From assembly GCF_900108025.1 (NCBI RefSeq), contig NZ_FNUS01000001.1, positions 124,001 to 188,000 of the forward strand: DNA of 64,000 nt, in the 5' to 3' direction. The translations under genes and the position numbers were made by a program. The stretch's first letter is position 1. The number at the start of each line of letters is the position of its first letter. This document shows positions 16,716 to 24,590 of this stretch, in pieces. The notes beneath the pieces are model-generated. The model had not been told where the DNA came from, made no database searches, and saw nothing but the letters and a program-made list of their open reading frames with translations. Source of the stretch: Halpernia humi. Lineage in GTDB: Bacteria; Bacteroidota; Bacteroidia; Flavobacteriales; Weeksellaceae.

Positions 16716-17387
16716 ATGTTTAAAAAAATATTAGTCGTAGAAGATTTTGAAAGTGCAAGTATTTCTGTGCAAAAAGCCTTAAAAGACCTAAAAATCAGCG
16801 AAGAAGACGCAGATTTTGTTTATTATTGTGATGCTGCTTTTGAACTTTTTAAAAAAAGCATGGCAGAAAATGATCCTTATGATTTGCTCATCACTGATCT
16901 TTCTTTCGTGCCAGATTACAAAATTCAAAACTTGAAATCGGGAAAACAATTAATTTCAGAAATTAGAAGTATTTCTCCAGATTTAAAAATTCTTGTCTTT
17001 TCGGGCGAGAAAAGAGCACAAAAAATTAGATTTCTATTTGACGATTTAAAAATTAATGGATTTGTGAGCAAAGGCCGAATGGATGTGAAAGATTTGAAAA
17101 AAGCAATCAACACAATTTATAAAGATCAAAAATATTTATCTCAAGAAAACCTTGTCCATATTAGGAAAAATCATGCTATAGAATTGACAACAGTTCAATA
17201 TAATTTGCTAAAATTGCTTTCTGAAGGTGTTTTTCAAAAAGACGTTCCCCAATATCTAAAGCAAAAAAACATAAAACCCAATAGTTTGAGTTCAATAGAA
17301 AAAATAATTAGCCAGTTAAAAGTAACTTTTCAAGCAAAAAATAACGAGCAGCTCATTGCAATTTGCAAAGATTTGGGCGTGCTTTAA
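16716..17387 (+). CDS. Response regulator with C-terminal HTH
   Basis: 223 aa. Receiver domain at 1-~125: acidic pair E9/D10, phospho-acceptor D61 in LLITDLSF, VFSGE and the VSKG lysine. The C-terminal part (ELTTVQYNLLKLLSEGVFQKDV ... PNSLSSIEKIISQLK) is a LuxR/NarL-like DNA-binding domain in diverged form. Starts 1 bp after the kinase stop, so the two are co-translated and form a two-component pair. Likely target: the inverted repeat just downstream at 17473-17492, in front of the accessory cluster (inference). Confidence 0.88.
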   Translation: MFKKILVVEDFESASISVQKALKDLKISEEDADFVYYCDAAFELFKKSMAENDPYDLLITDLSFVPDYKIQNLKSGKQLISEIRSISPDLKILVFSGEKRAQKIRFLFDDLKINGFVSKGRMDVKDLKKAINTIYKDQKYLSQENLVHIRKNHAIELTTVQYNLLKLLSEGVFQKDVPQYLKQKNIKPNSLSSIEKIISQLKVTFQAKNNEQLIAICKDLGVL

Positions 17388-17413
17388 ATCTCTTTTCAAC
17401 TTTTTATCATCAA

Positions 17414-17447
17414 CCCTTTCAGTGTTTCAAATACTGAAAGGGTTTTT
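17414..17447 (+). terminator. Terminator after the response regulator
   Basis: CCCTTTCAGT (17414-17423) pairs with ACTGAAAGGG (17433-17442), then TTTTT. It separates the two-component pair from the cluster downstream. Confidence 0.9.
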
Positions 17448-17472
17448 GTTGTACGAAAAAAAAATATTTTGG

Positions 17473-17519
17473 CTTTACGGTTTATCGTAAGGTAGTAAAA
17501 TTTTTGGGTTTTATATTTG
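17473..17519 (+). promoter_or_regulatory. Promoter region of the accessory cluster with an inverted repeat
   Basis: CTTTACG (17473-17479) and CGTAAGG (17486-17492) form an inverted repeat about 20 nt upstream of the -7 box TATATTTG (17512-17519). No good -33 box is present, so an activator may be needed at the palindrome. The response regulator encoded just upstream is the obvious candidate. Confidence 0.5.
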
Positions 17520-17548
17520 GGGAATATTAACCAATTAAAAATTTATTT

Positions 17549-17698
17549 ATGGCAGTAGAACATACACCAACAGGAATTGTTCATAAAGGACAAAAAGGCG
17601 GAACTACAGGATGTGGAACCGACACAAATGAGCACAAAGATCATTGGGAAGATACTTCTAAAAGTATTACTTGTGATAAAAAGGGTTGCAAAAATTAA
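17549..17698 (+). CDS. Small Cys/His-rich protein (49 aa)
   Basis: 49 codons starting MAVEHTPTGIVHKGQKGG, with three Cys (CG near 22, then C..KGC at the end) and several His (HK, HKDHW), suggesting metal binding. It follows the -7 box by 30 nt and ends 5 bp before the next gene, so it is probably the first gene of the cluster. No family recognised. Confidence 0.55.
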   Translation: MAVEHTPTGIVHKGQKGGTTGCGTDTNEHKDHWEDTSKSITCDKKGCKN

Positions 17699-17703
17699 GA
17701 ATT

Positions 17704-17994
17704 ATGGGAGTTATAAATAGGTCAGATCTTTATTACAAAGATTATTCATGGACAATTCTAAAAAATGATGATCCAAAAATTTCAGGTGAACCAGATCGTT
17801 CTTTATTGAGTAGAAAGGAAGGATATGAGATTCTATATTTTGTAAATAAACTTTCAGAAATATCGAATTTTAAAAATAAAAGTTCAGCAATAAAAATAGA
17901 AAAAATGATTAGAGAGGAAGTCCCTCACAATATTCATAGTCAAGAAAACATTAAAACTTGGATTAATGATAATTGGAACAAAAGCAAATTTTAA
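17704..17994 (+). CDS. Hypothetical protein (96 aa)
   Basis: 96 aa, soluble, no signal or TM helix, with ISGEPDRSLLSRKEGYEILYFVNKL and an IKTWINDNW near the end. The ATG at 17704 is preferred over the TTG at 17686, which would overlap the preceding gene. Second gene of the cluster; gap to the next gene is 10 bp. Function unknown. Confidence 0.65.
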   Translation: MGVINRSDLYYKDYSWTILKNDDPKISGEPDRSLLSRKEGYEILYFVNKLSEISNFKNKSSAIKIEKMIREEVPHNIHSQENIKTWINDNWNKSKF

Positions 17995-18004
17995 ATAAAT
18001 AACC

Positions 18005-18337
18005 ATGGGAAAATTTGTAATCACAAAAAGAGTAAATGATGAATATCAGTTTAATCTAAAAGCAGGAAACGGGGAAATTATTTTGACCAGTCAAGGATAT
18101 AAATCAAAATCAGGATGTACAAACGGAATTAGTTCAGTGAGGGTTAATTCACAAATTGATTCTCAATTTGAAAGAAAAATTGCAGTAAATAATTCTTATT
18201 ACTTTTTATTAAAGGCAGGAAACGGAGAACCAATTGGGAAAAGCCAAATGTACTCTACAAAACAAAGCATGGAAAAAGGAATAGATTCCGTAAAAGAAAA
18301 TGCGCCAAATGCTGAAACTATAGACGAAACCATTTAA
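18005..18337 (+). CDS. YegP/DUF1508-like protein
   Basis: 110 aa made of two ~50-residue repeats, each with the DUF1508 pattern (YQFNLKAGNGEIILTSQGYKS and YYFLLKAGNGEPIGKSQMY, followed by GI.SV). Small cytosolic beta-rich family of unknown biochemical role. Third gene in the cluster, 10 bp after the previous stop and 9 bp before the nuclease gene. Confidence 0.88.
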   Translation: MGKFVITKRVNDEYQFNLKAGNGEIILTSQGYKSKSGCTNGISSVRVNSQIDSQFERKIAVNNSYYFLLKAGNGEPIGKSQMYSTKQSMEKGIDSVKENAPNAETIDETI

Positions 18338-18346
18338 CTAAAAAAC

Positions 18347-19411
18347 ATGGAACTCAAAATAAAACTGGAACAACTTCACCAAAGAGTAAACGGACTGAAA
18401 GACCAAATACAAACGGAAGAAGCCACAAAAAACGCTTTCGTTTTGCCTTTTATTCAGATTTTGGGATATGATATTTTTAATCCTACAGAAGTAATTCCGG
18501 AATACATTGCAGATATTGGAACGAAAAAAGGCGAGAAAGTAGATTATCTAATTAAAAAAGATAATGAGCCGATTTTAATTATCGAATGTAAATCTTGGAA
18601 AGAAAATGCAACGGCTCACAATTCTCAACTTCATAGGTATTATCATGTTTCCAAGGCAAGGTTTGGAGTTCTTACTAATGGTATTGTCTATAATTTTTTC
18701 ACCGATTTGGAGAAGCCCAATATTATGGATGATAAACCATTTCTTACCATAAATCTGGAAGATTTAAAAGACAGCGGCATAAAAATTCTGGAAAATTTCA
18801 CCAAATCTGAATTTAATTTAGAAAGTATTTTAGATTCTGCGGAAGCCATGAAATATATAAAAGCCATTCGCAATGAATTTGAAAAAGAAATAGAAAATCC
18901 TTCGGATGAAATGGTAAAATTACTGGTAAATAAATTTTTCGACAAACCTTTAACCGCAAACCGAATGATTGCTTTTAAAGAATATGCAAAAAGAGCATTA
19001 AGTGTTTCTATTAATGAATCTATAAATTCTCGACTCAAATCTGCTTTAAGCATTAATGAAAATATAGCATCTGAAAAACAAGAGCTATCCATTGATGAAA
19101 AAACAGAACACAAAAACGTCACCACAGAAGAAGAAACCGAAGCATATTATGTTATAAAAGCAATTTTGAGGGAGAAAATTTCATTAGAAAGAATTGCAGA
19201 TAGAGATACGCAATCTTATTTCGGGGTTCTTTTGGACAACAATAACCGAAAGCCAATTTGCAGATTTCACTTTAACACGTCCAATAAATACTTGGAAATA
19301 TTTCACAACGGAAAAGATGCCGGAGAAAAATTCCTGCTCAACAGACTGGAAGAAATCTACAATTATAGAGAAGAACTACATAAAACTTTAGAAAATTATA
19401 AACCAGAATAA
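18347..19411 (+). CDS. PD-(D/E)XK nuclease-like protein (HsdR N-terminal type)
   Basis: 354 aa. The N-terminal ~150 residues match the type I restriction HsdR_N fold: D66 in KVDYLI and E80-x-K82 in IIECKSW form the D-x13-E-x-K active site of PD-(D/E)XK nucleases. The C-terminal half is charged, then has a globular end (DNNNRKPICRFHFNTSNKYLEIF). No helicase follows, so this is not a full HsdR. Such stand-alone proteins are often annotated as type I restriction enzyme HsdR N-terminal domain proteins. Its stop overlaps the next start by 1 nt (ATAATG). Confidence 0.8.
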   Translation: MELKIKLEQLHQRVNGLKDQIQTEEATKNAFVLPFIQILGYDIFNPTEVIPEYIADIGTKKGEKVDYLIKKDNEPILIIECKSWKENATAHNSQLHRYYHVSKARFGVLTNGIVYNFFTDLEKPNIMDDKPFLTINLEDLKDSGIKILENFTKSEFNLESILDSAEAMKYIKAIRNEFEKEIENPSDEMVKLLVNKFFDKPLTANRMIAFKEYAKRALSVSINESINSRLKSALSINENIASEKQELSIDEKTEHKNVTTEEETEAYYVIKAILREKISLERIADRDTQSYFGVLLDNNNRKPICRFHFNTSNKYLEIFHNGKDAGEKFLLNRLEEIYNYREELHKTLENYKPE

Positions 19412-20019
19412 TGGCAGTTTTTGCAATACCAAATCCAAAAAAATCACTTCAAGTTGATTTTCCAATTGAAAAAGTTAGAGAGAGTGTCAAAAATATTTCA
19501 CTTCTTTATCCAAAATACAAATTGTTTTCTTCAAATGAAATCTTCAATCAATATACTTATGAATCATATGAGTTTTTAAGTTTAGGTGTTTACATAGATA
19601 TTCATTTGAATTCCATCAATGAGAATAAAACTGAAATTTCTACAGAAATAAGAAGAAAAATGGGTTCTTTTAACGAATCTCACGAAGTTACAAACGCGAA
19701 TAATCACTTAGTGAAAACTTATGATTGTATTGCAAAACTCATTTCTTTAACCTCTGAAGAAATTGATAATTTGAAAAATAGAAATAAAACTCAAGTTGTC
19801 ATTAATTCTACAAAAAAAAATAAAATTACGGCGACTCTATTAGCATTATTCTTTGGTGGGTTTGGCTTTCATAAATTTTATTTAGGACTAACAAAATTGG
19901 GAGTTATTTATCTTTTATTTTGCTGGACATTCATCCCTGCAATTATTGCTTTTTTTGAATTTTTAATTTTGGCTTTTATGTCTGAAAGTAAATTTAATAT
20001 GAAATATAATAATATGTAA
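19411..20019 (+). CDS. TM2-domain protein
   Basis: 202 aa. A soluble N-terminal domain (~1-125) is followed by a TM2 domain (~133-195) with ATLLALFFGGFGFHKFYLG, then LGVIYLLFCWTFIPAIIAFFEFL. TM2 pairs two short helices and sits in the inner membrane. The start codon overlaps the nuclease stop, so translation is coupled and the two products probably act together. Function in bacteria is not defined. Confidence 0.85.
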   Translation: MAVFAIPNPKKSLQVDFPIEKVRESVKNISLLYPKYKLFSSNEIFNQYTYESYEFLSLGVYIDIHLNSINENKTEISTEIRRKMGSFNESHEVTNANNHLVKTYDCIAKLISLTSEEIDNLKNRNKTQVVINSTKKNKITATLLALFFGGFGFHKFYLGLTKLGVIYLLFCWTFIPAIIAFFEFLILAFMSESKFNMKYNNM

Positions 20020-20021
20020 GT

Positions 20022-20555
20022 ATGAAAAACGTAATCTACTACCTCACACTCACATTAGGAATTATTTTCCTTAATTCCTGCGTAAAAGCAGAAACAACCT
20101 CGAACGATCATAACGGAAGATGCACGGGTTCAGCATATTGTTCGGCGTGTTCCAATTGTTCCAGATGCGCACATTGTTCTGCAGGTGGAACTTGTGGCGT
20201 TTGTGCAGGAAGTTCCAGAGGAAGGAGTTTTTACTCTGCACCAAAAAAAAGTAAAAAAACAAAACAAAAAAAATCTACCAATTCTTACGGCTTTTATTCG
20301 TCGGGGAATGTTGCAAAATCTAAGAAAAGCAACCCTGTCAAAACCTACTACACAAATGGTGAAAAAATGGCGGTGGTTGCAACAATTTCAGAAATTGCAA
20401 ACATTAGAAATGCCCCTTCAATAAAAGCCAGAATTGTAGAGAAAGTGCACAAAAATGAGCGCCTGATTGTCATTCAAAACTTGGGAACTTGGTTGAAAAT
20501 TAAAGTAGAAAAAACCGGAACAGTTGGTTTTGTGTTTCATAAAAACGTGAGATGA
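20022..20555 (+). CDS. Cys-rich lipoprotein with SH3b domain
   Basis: 177 aa. Lipoprotein signal (IIFLNSC, lipid Cys ~20). A Cys-rich block follows with eight Cys at about 34, 40, 43, 46, 49, 52, 58 and 61, mostly Cx2C spaced, then a Lys/Ser linker and a C-terminal bacterial SH3 domain (~120-177, IANIRNAPSIKARIV ... LGTWLKIKV). SH3b domains commonly bind cell-wall peptides. Eight closely spaced Cys suggest metal or disulfide clustering in the periplasm, an unusual combination. 2 bp after the TM2 gene. Confidence 0.8.
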   Translation: MKNVIYYLTLTLGIIFLNSCVKAETTSNDHNGRCTGSAYCSACSNCSRCAHCSAGGTCGVCAGSSRGRSFYSAPKKSKKTKQKKSTNSYGFYSSGNVAKSKKSNPVKTYYTNGEKMAVVATISEIANIRNAPSIKARIVEKVHKNERLIVIQNLGTWLKIKVEKTGTVGFVFHKNVR

Positions 20556-20556
20556 A

Positions 20557-20925
20557 ATGAAAAACCTCTCCCTTATTTGTGCATTATCTTGCTTTATTGC
20601 GGTATTCAATCTACCGATCGAGTATTACACTTTTCTGCGGATTTTGGTTTCATTGGGAGCAGGAATTATGTTGTTGAAAAACTACGAAGAAAAAAACCTG
20701 TTTTTCTATCTTTTTTTATTCGTGCTTATTTTGTTCAATCCTATTATTCCCGTGTATTTATATGTAAAATCCTTCTGGATTCCCACAGATATTGCGGTCG
20801 GAATTTTATTTCTAGTGGTTTTTAATGAGAACAAAAATCCTGAAAGAGAAGATAAATTAAATACAAAAAATAAAAATTTAGAAAATATAAAACCCCACGA
20901 TAAAATAATACCACCAAAACAATAA
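20557..20925 (+). CDS. DUF6804-like membrane protein
   Basis: 122 aa with about three to four TM helices (FIAVFNLPIEYYTFLRILVSL, FLFVLILFNPIIPVYLYVKSF, DIAVGILFLVVFN) and a polar tail. The FNPI.PVYL..S.W...D pattern fits the DUF6804 family of small membrane proteins. Starts 1 bp after the SH3 lipoprotein stop. Role unknown. Confidence 0.7.
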   Translation: MKNLSLICALSCFIAVFNLPIEYYTFLRILVSLGAGIMLLKNYEEKNLFFYLFLFVLILFNPIIPVYLYVKSFWIPTDIAVGILFLVVFNENKNPEREDKLNTKNKNLENIKPHDKIIPPKQ

Positions 20926-20928
20926 ACT

Positions 20929-21330
20929 ATGGAAAACACAATTTCAATTGAATTGAAAAGTCATTTTCTACGACTTTACCAAATTGCCTGTGCAGATGAA
21001 AATTTCGATGTCTTAGAAATGAAATTATTATACAAATTCGCCGAAGAGCGGGGCATAGATACAGCACAATTAAATGAAATTTTAACAAACCCGGTCCATC
21101 AAATGGGAATTCCAGATTCCGCAGAAAAGCGCATTGAATATCTTTATGATTTTGCGGTAATGATCTGGATTGATAAAGAAATAACTGAAGACGAATACAA
21201 TACCTTGAAAAAATACTGCAAGAAATTTGAATTTTTAGACGAGAATATTACAGAAATCTGCGATTTCCTAATTGATTGTGCAAAAAAGGAATTACCAAAA
21301 GAAGAAGTCTTAAAACTAATAAACAATTAA
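20929..21330 (+). CDS. TerB-like protein
   Basis: 133 aa, all-helical and acidic, with ACADENFDVLEMKLLYKFAEE early and VMIWIDKEITEDEYNTL in the second half, the paired acidic helices of TerB/tellurite-resistance-like proteins. TerB proteins link membrane or stress complexes and can bind metal. Embedded between membrane protein genes with 3-bp and 1-bp gaps. TerB, vWA-like and nuclease genes together are typical of Ter-type stress systems (known), but TerC, TerD and TerZ are absent here. Confidence 0.75.
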   Translation: MENTISIELKSHFLRLYQIACADENFDVLEMKLLYKFAEERGIDTAQLNEILTNPVHQMGIPDSAEKRIEYLYDFAVMIWIDKEITEDEYNTLKKYCKKFEFLDENITEICDFLIDCAKKELPKEEVLKLINN

Positions 21331-21331
21331 A

Positions 21332-22606
21332 ATGATGGGAAAACTCAACCAACTTTTTGCCGTTAAAAAAACACCTGAATTAAAAGTTTCTGAAGAAACA
21401 AATTCAGAAGAAAATGAAGTTCAATTGCGGGTAACTTATTATAAATCAGGATTTAATTCTTGTGTTAATTCTATGGGCAGTCCTATGAATTTCCTCGCGT
21501 CTCTTCAAAATGTATATCAAAGTTTTGAAGAGCAATGCAGGAAACAAAAGGAAGAGCAGGAAAATTTAAAAAAACCTTACGAAGAAGAGAAAATCCGCAG
21601 CCAAAATGAATTAAAAAATACTGAAACTGCAATTTTACTTGCACAAGAAAAACAAGAAAATATTGACGGAAAGATCAACGATGCAAAAAAAGAAATTGCT
21701 GATGTTAAAAATAATCCCGGAAATTATGGCATTGATATTTCCCGCCGCCCAAAAGCGCAGTTTTTTATAGGTTTAATTTTGTTACTTCCTATTACAATTT
21801 ACTTATTCGTTTTTTACATTTCCGCATCTTACTCTGCGATGTTCAAAGTGTTTGATAATGACAGTCTTAGTGCCGCAATATTTGATGCCCAATCATTAAA
21901 TAATGCAATGAAAGCAAGTTGGTTGGAAGGCGTTTTAGTCATCACAATTCCATTTGTATTTTTAGGATTGGGCTATATCATTCATATGATTACCAAAGGA
22001 AAAGGTTTTAAAAATTCTGCAAGATTGGTGGCGCTGTTTTTAGTTACTTTTTTGTTTGATGCCTTACTGGCTTATCAAATTGAGAAGAAAATTTATGATT
22101 TTAATAAAACAATTGATTCCGCGCCGTATAATTTAAAAATTGCATTGGGCGAAGCAGAATTTTGGATGATTATTTTTGCCGGATTTGTAGTTTATCTTAT
22201 CTGGGGATTGGTTTTCGATTTGACGATGAAGGAATATGAAAACATCGATAAAATTAAAGGATTCATCAATGCAAAGCAGGATGAACTAAAACGTTTGATA
22301 GAAGATAAAACCAAAATCTCTGAAAAAATAGATGAACTCATACAAAAATCGTCAGAGATCAAAGGGAAAATTATAGAATTACAAAGTAAAATTGATGGAT
22401 TTATTTTACCTATAAAAAAATATCTTCATTATCATACACAATATAAAGAAGGCTGGTTTCAAGCCATCTCAAGAGAAATCGCTTTGCCACATGACCAAAA
22501 ACAAGAACTGCTTGAGAAATGTGAACAAGTCGCCAATAATCATTTGCAAAGACTTGGACTTCTAGATGGTGACTTTCAACAACTTGTTTATTCTAAAATC
22601 TCTTAA
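21332..22606 (+). CDS. Coiled-coil multi-span membrane protein
   Basis: 424 aa (or 423 from the second ATG at 21335). A coiled coil (~60-125) precedes four TM helices (~144-166, ~199-220, ~231-250, ~277-298), followed by a second coiled coil (~305-365) and a soluble C-terminus. No family recognised. It resembles a membrane scaffold with long cytosolic arms. 1 bp after the TerB gene and 2 bp before the vWA-like lipoprotein. Confidence 0.75.
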   Translation: MMGKLNQLFAVKKTPELKVSEETNSEENEVQLRVTYYKSGFNSCVNSMGSPMNFLASLQNVYQSFEEQCRKQKEEQENLKKPYEEEKIRSQNELKNTETAILLAQEKQENIDGKINDAKKEIADVKNNPGNYGIDISRRPKAQFFIGLILLLPITIYLFVFYISASYSAMFKVFDNDSLSAAIFDAQSLNNAMKASWLEGVLVITIPFVFLGLGYIIHMITKGKGFKNSARLVALFLVTFLFDALLAYQIEKKIYDFNKTIDSAPYNLKIALGEAEFWMIIFAGFVVYLIWGLVFDLTMKEYENIDKIKGFINAKQDELKRLIEDKTKISEKIDELIQKSSEIKGKIIELQSKIDGFILPIKKYLHYHTQYKEGWFQAISREIALPHDQKQELLEKCEQVANNHLQRLGLLDGDFQQLVYSKIS

Positions 22607-22608
22607 AA

Positions 22609-23526
22609 ATGAAAAATATAGTAAAAAATATTTTGTTTTTGTCATTGATTTTTTCTCTGCTAAATTGCGGTAAAGATGAACCGCCAAAAACTAATGGTAA
22701 AACAGATTCCGAAATACAAAAGACTGAAATAGATTCTGAACAAATTTCTAAAAACTTAAACATCAGTATTTTAATTGACTTATCCGATAGAATAAGTCCG
22801 GAAAAATATCCAAATCCATCAATGGAATATTATCAAAGAGATTTAGGCTACATTGAAACAATTAGTAAAAGTTTTGAAACAGCGTTAAGCAAAAAACCAA
22901 TTCGACAAACGAATGACCAAATGCAGGTGTTTTTCGAACCTGAACCCGAAGATACGGAAATTAATTCTTTAGCAAAAAGCCTAAAAGTTTCCTTTACTAA
23001 AGACAATACAACTAAGAAAACACTTGAAGAAATTGAACCCATTTTCAAGAAAAATTCTGAAAAAATCTATAATATTGCTGTGCAAAATAAACAGTTTGTA
23101 GGTTCTGATATTTGGAAATTTTTCAAAAATAAGGTAAAAGATTATTGTATTAAAGATAATCATAGAAATATTTTGGTAATTCTCACAGATGGCTATATTT
23201 ATCACAAAGATTCTAAATTTATGGAAGGCAACAAAAGTTCGTATCTTACACCTGCACTTATTAAAAGTTTTGGTTTGGGAAGTGATTTTGAAAAAACTTT
23301 TGAAGAAAAGAAATTAGGACTAATTCCCGCAAACTCAAATTTGGAAAATCTGGAAGTGATTGTTTTAGGTATAAACCCGTCAAAAAACAACCCATTTGAA
23401 GGTGATATCATTAAATTATATTGGAAAGATTGGTTAAAAAGTATGGGTGTAAAAAAGTTTTATTTAAAAGAAGCAGACTTACCAAGCAATTTAGATCCGG
23501 TGATTCAAAAGATAATATCTGGCTGA
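22609..23526 (+). CDS. vWA-like lipoprotein
   Basis: 305 aa. Lipobox LLNC near residue 20, then a spacer and a vWA-like fold: ISILIDLSDRIS (first MIDAS-type strand, D-x-S), a middle helical part, and ILVILTDGYIY (the TDG strand). Last gene of the cluster, 2 bp after the coiled-coil gene, with a terminator at 23545-23567. vWA domains mediate metal-dependent protein contacts; on the cell surface or periplasmic face it could dock the system. Confidence 0.75.
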   Translation: MKNIVKNILFLSLIFSLLNCGKDEPPKTNGKTDSEIQKTEIDSEQISKNLNISILIDLSDRISPEKYPNPSMEYYQRDLGYIETISKSFETALSKKPIRQTNDQMQVFFEPEPEDTEINSLAKSLKVSFTKDNTTKKTLEEIEPIFKKNSEKIYNIAVQNKQFVGSDIWKFFKNKVKDYCIKDNHRNILVILTDGYIYHKDSKFMEGNKSSYLTPALIKSFGLGSDFEKTFEEKKLGLIPANSNLENLEVIVLGINPSKNNPFEGDIIKLYWKDWLKSMGVKKFYLKEADLPSNLDPVIQKIISG

Positions 23527-23544
23527 TAAATATTAAAGAAATAG

Positions 23545-23567
23545 CAAGATCTAAAAAATCTTGTTTT
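23545..23567 (+). terminator. Terminator closing the accessory cluster
   Basis: CAAGAT (23545-23550) pairs with ATCTTG (23558-23563), then TTTTT. A short stem, but in the right place. Confidence 0.65.
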
Positions 23568-23577
23568 TCTTTAAAAT

Positions 23578-23623
23578 AAACTTTCAAAAATTATTGAAAG
23601 TTTAGAAAATTTAATTATCTTTG
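23578..23623 (+). promoter_or_regulatory. Promoter and palindromic operator of the GbsR/MarR gene
   Basis: AAACTTTCAA (23578-23587) and TTGAAAGTTT (23594-23603) form a perfect inverted repeat with a 6-nt spacer. The -33 TTG (23594-23596) lies inside it; a 19-nt spacer leads to TATCTTTG (23616-23623). Occupancy would block the polymerase. The same site recurs at 24189-24211. Confidence 0.75.
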
Positions 23624-23648
23624 TACAAGAAATTAAAAATTTACATAG

Positions 23649-24152
23649 ATGAAACTTACAGAAGCCAAAGAAAAATACATCCAAACTTGGGGCACTTTTG
23701 CTACCAATTGGGGAATTAATCGAACCATGGCGCAAGTTCATGCTTTGCTTTTGTCAAGCCCAAATCCCTTGTCAACCGATGAAGTGGTGGAACATCTACA
23801 AATTTCCCGCGGAAACGCGAATATGAATTTGCGTGCGTTGATGGATTGGGGAATCGTGAAAAAAGAAATCATAAAAGGGGAGCGTAAGGAATTTTTTTCT
23901 GCGGACAAAGATGTTTGGTTTCTCTTCAAGCAAATCACAAAAGAACGCAGAAAAAGAGAAATAGAACCCATTATAAAATTTTTGGAAGATTTAAAGGAAA
24001 TAGAAGAAAATGATTCTGACGAAGCCAAAGAGTTTATAAAACTAATGGAAGATTTTTCTAATGTGACCAATAAAATAAATAACATCATGGATTTAGCCAT
24101 AAAAAGCGACGACCATTGGTTGGTGGGAAAAATCACCAATTTGCTGAAATAG
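23649..24152 (+). CDS. GbsR/MarR family transcriptional regulator
   Basis: 167 aa. A winged HTH is clear at ~20-90 (INRTMAQVHALLL, STDEVVEHLQISRGNANMNLRALMDWGIV, then GERKEFFSADKD), with a C-terminal helical dimerisation region, the GbsR-like layout. Typical ligands are small organic molecules. A palindrome at its own promoter and a close copy before the next gene suggest autorepression and control of the membrane proteins downstream. A terminator follows at 24157-24177. Confidence 0.88.
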   Translation: MKLTEAKEKYIQTWGTFATNWGINRTMAQVHALLLSSPNPLSTDEVVEHLQISRGNANMNLRALMDWGIVKKEIIKGERKEFFSADKDVWFLFKQITKERRKREIEPIIKFLEDLKEIEENDSDEAKEFIKLMEDFSNVTNKINNIMDLAIKSDDHWLVGKITNLLK

Positions 24153-24156
24153 TAAG

Positions 24157-24177
24157 AAAGGAAGAAATTCCTTTTTT
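24157..24177 (+). terminator. Terminator after the GbsR/MarR gene
   Basis: AAAGGAA (24157-24163), GAAA loop, TTCCTTT (24168-24174), then T residues. Confidence 0.75.
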
Positions 24178-24188
24178 ATTTCAATTAT

Positions 24189-24211
24189 ACTTTCAAAAAT
24201 TACTGAAACTT
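24189..24211 (+). promoter_or_regulatory. Second GbsR/MarR-type operator
   Basis: ACTTTCA...TGAAACTT matches the operator at 23579-23602 over 23 nt with two mismatches. It lies about 20 nt upstream of the next membrane protein gene, so the regulator probably controls that gene too. Confidence 0.65.
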
Positions 24212-24231
24212 CAATATTTAAAATAATAAAA

Positions 24232-24579
24232 ATGTTTCAAATTTCATCTTTAATCATTTATCTCACAATCAGTTTTTATATTACTGTTTTCGTCGGTTAC
24301 AAATGCTACAAAATTGGAAGTATATTTCTTATAAATTTTGTTGAAAATGAACAGATTTGCCATTCTATTAATCAATTGCTTTTAGTTGGCTATTATTTGC
24401 TAAATCTCGGTTATATCGCTATTTCCGTTAATTCTTGGCCTCAAATTGAAAATTGGTCTCATTTATTTTACACCGTTTCAATTAAACTTTCAAACATCTT
24501 ATTTATTCTCTGTTTTCTTCATTTTGTCAATATTTTAACCATTTATATTTCACGAAAAAAGCAAAAAATTAACCTTTAA
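24232..24579 (+). CDS. Small membrane protein, copy 1
   Basis: 115 aa with about three TM helices (LIIYLTISFYITVFVGY, NQLLLVGYYLLNLGYIAI, LSNILFILCFLHFVNILTI) and a basic tail. It shares the pattern (L)(L/F)K(I/V)G(F/Y)YLLN(L/I)G(F/Y) with the next gene, so the two are paralogues. Preceded by the GbsR/MarR-type palindrome. Function unknown. Confidence 0.75.
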   Translation: MFQISSLIIYLTISFYITVFVGYKCYKIGSIFLINFVENEQICHSINQLLLVGYYLLNLGYIAISVNSWPQIENWSHLFYTVSIKLSNILFILCFLHFVNILTIYISRKKQKINL

Positions 24580-24590
24580 AAATTATTATT

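Noticed and set aside
18688-19125. 145-codon frame antisense to the nuclease gene
   Set aside because: Shadow frame: the opposite strand has clear PD-(D/E)XK residues and sits in a tight operon.
18347-19411. Complete type I restriction R subunit
   Set aside because: Only the N-terminal nuclease part is present; no helicase motifs, no M or S genes adjacent.
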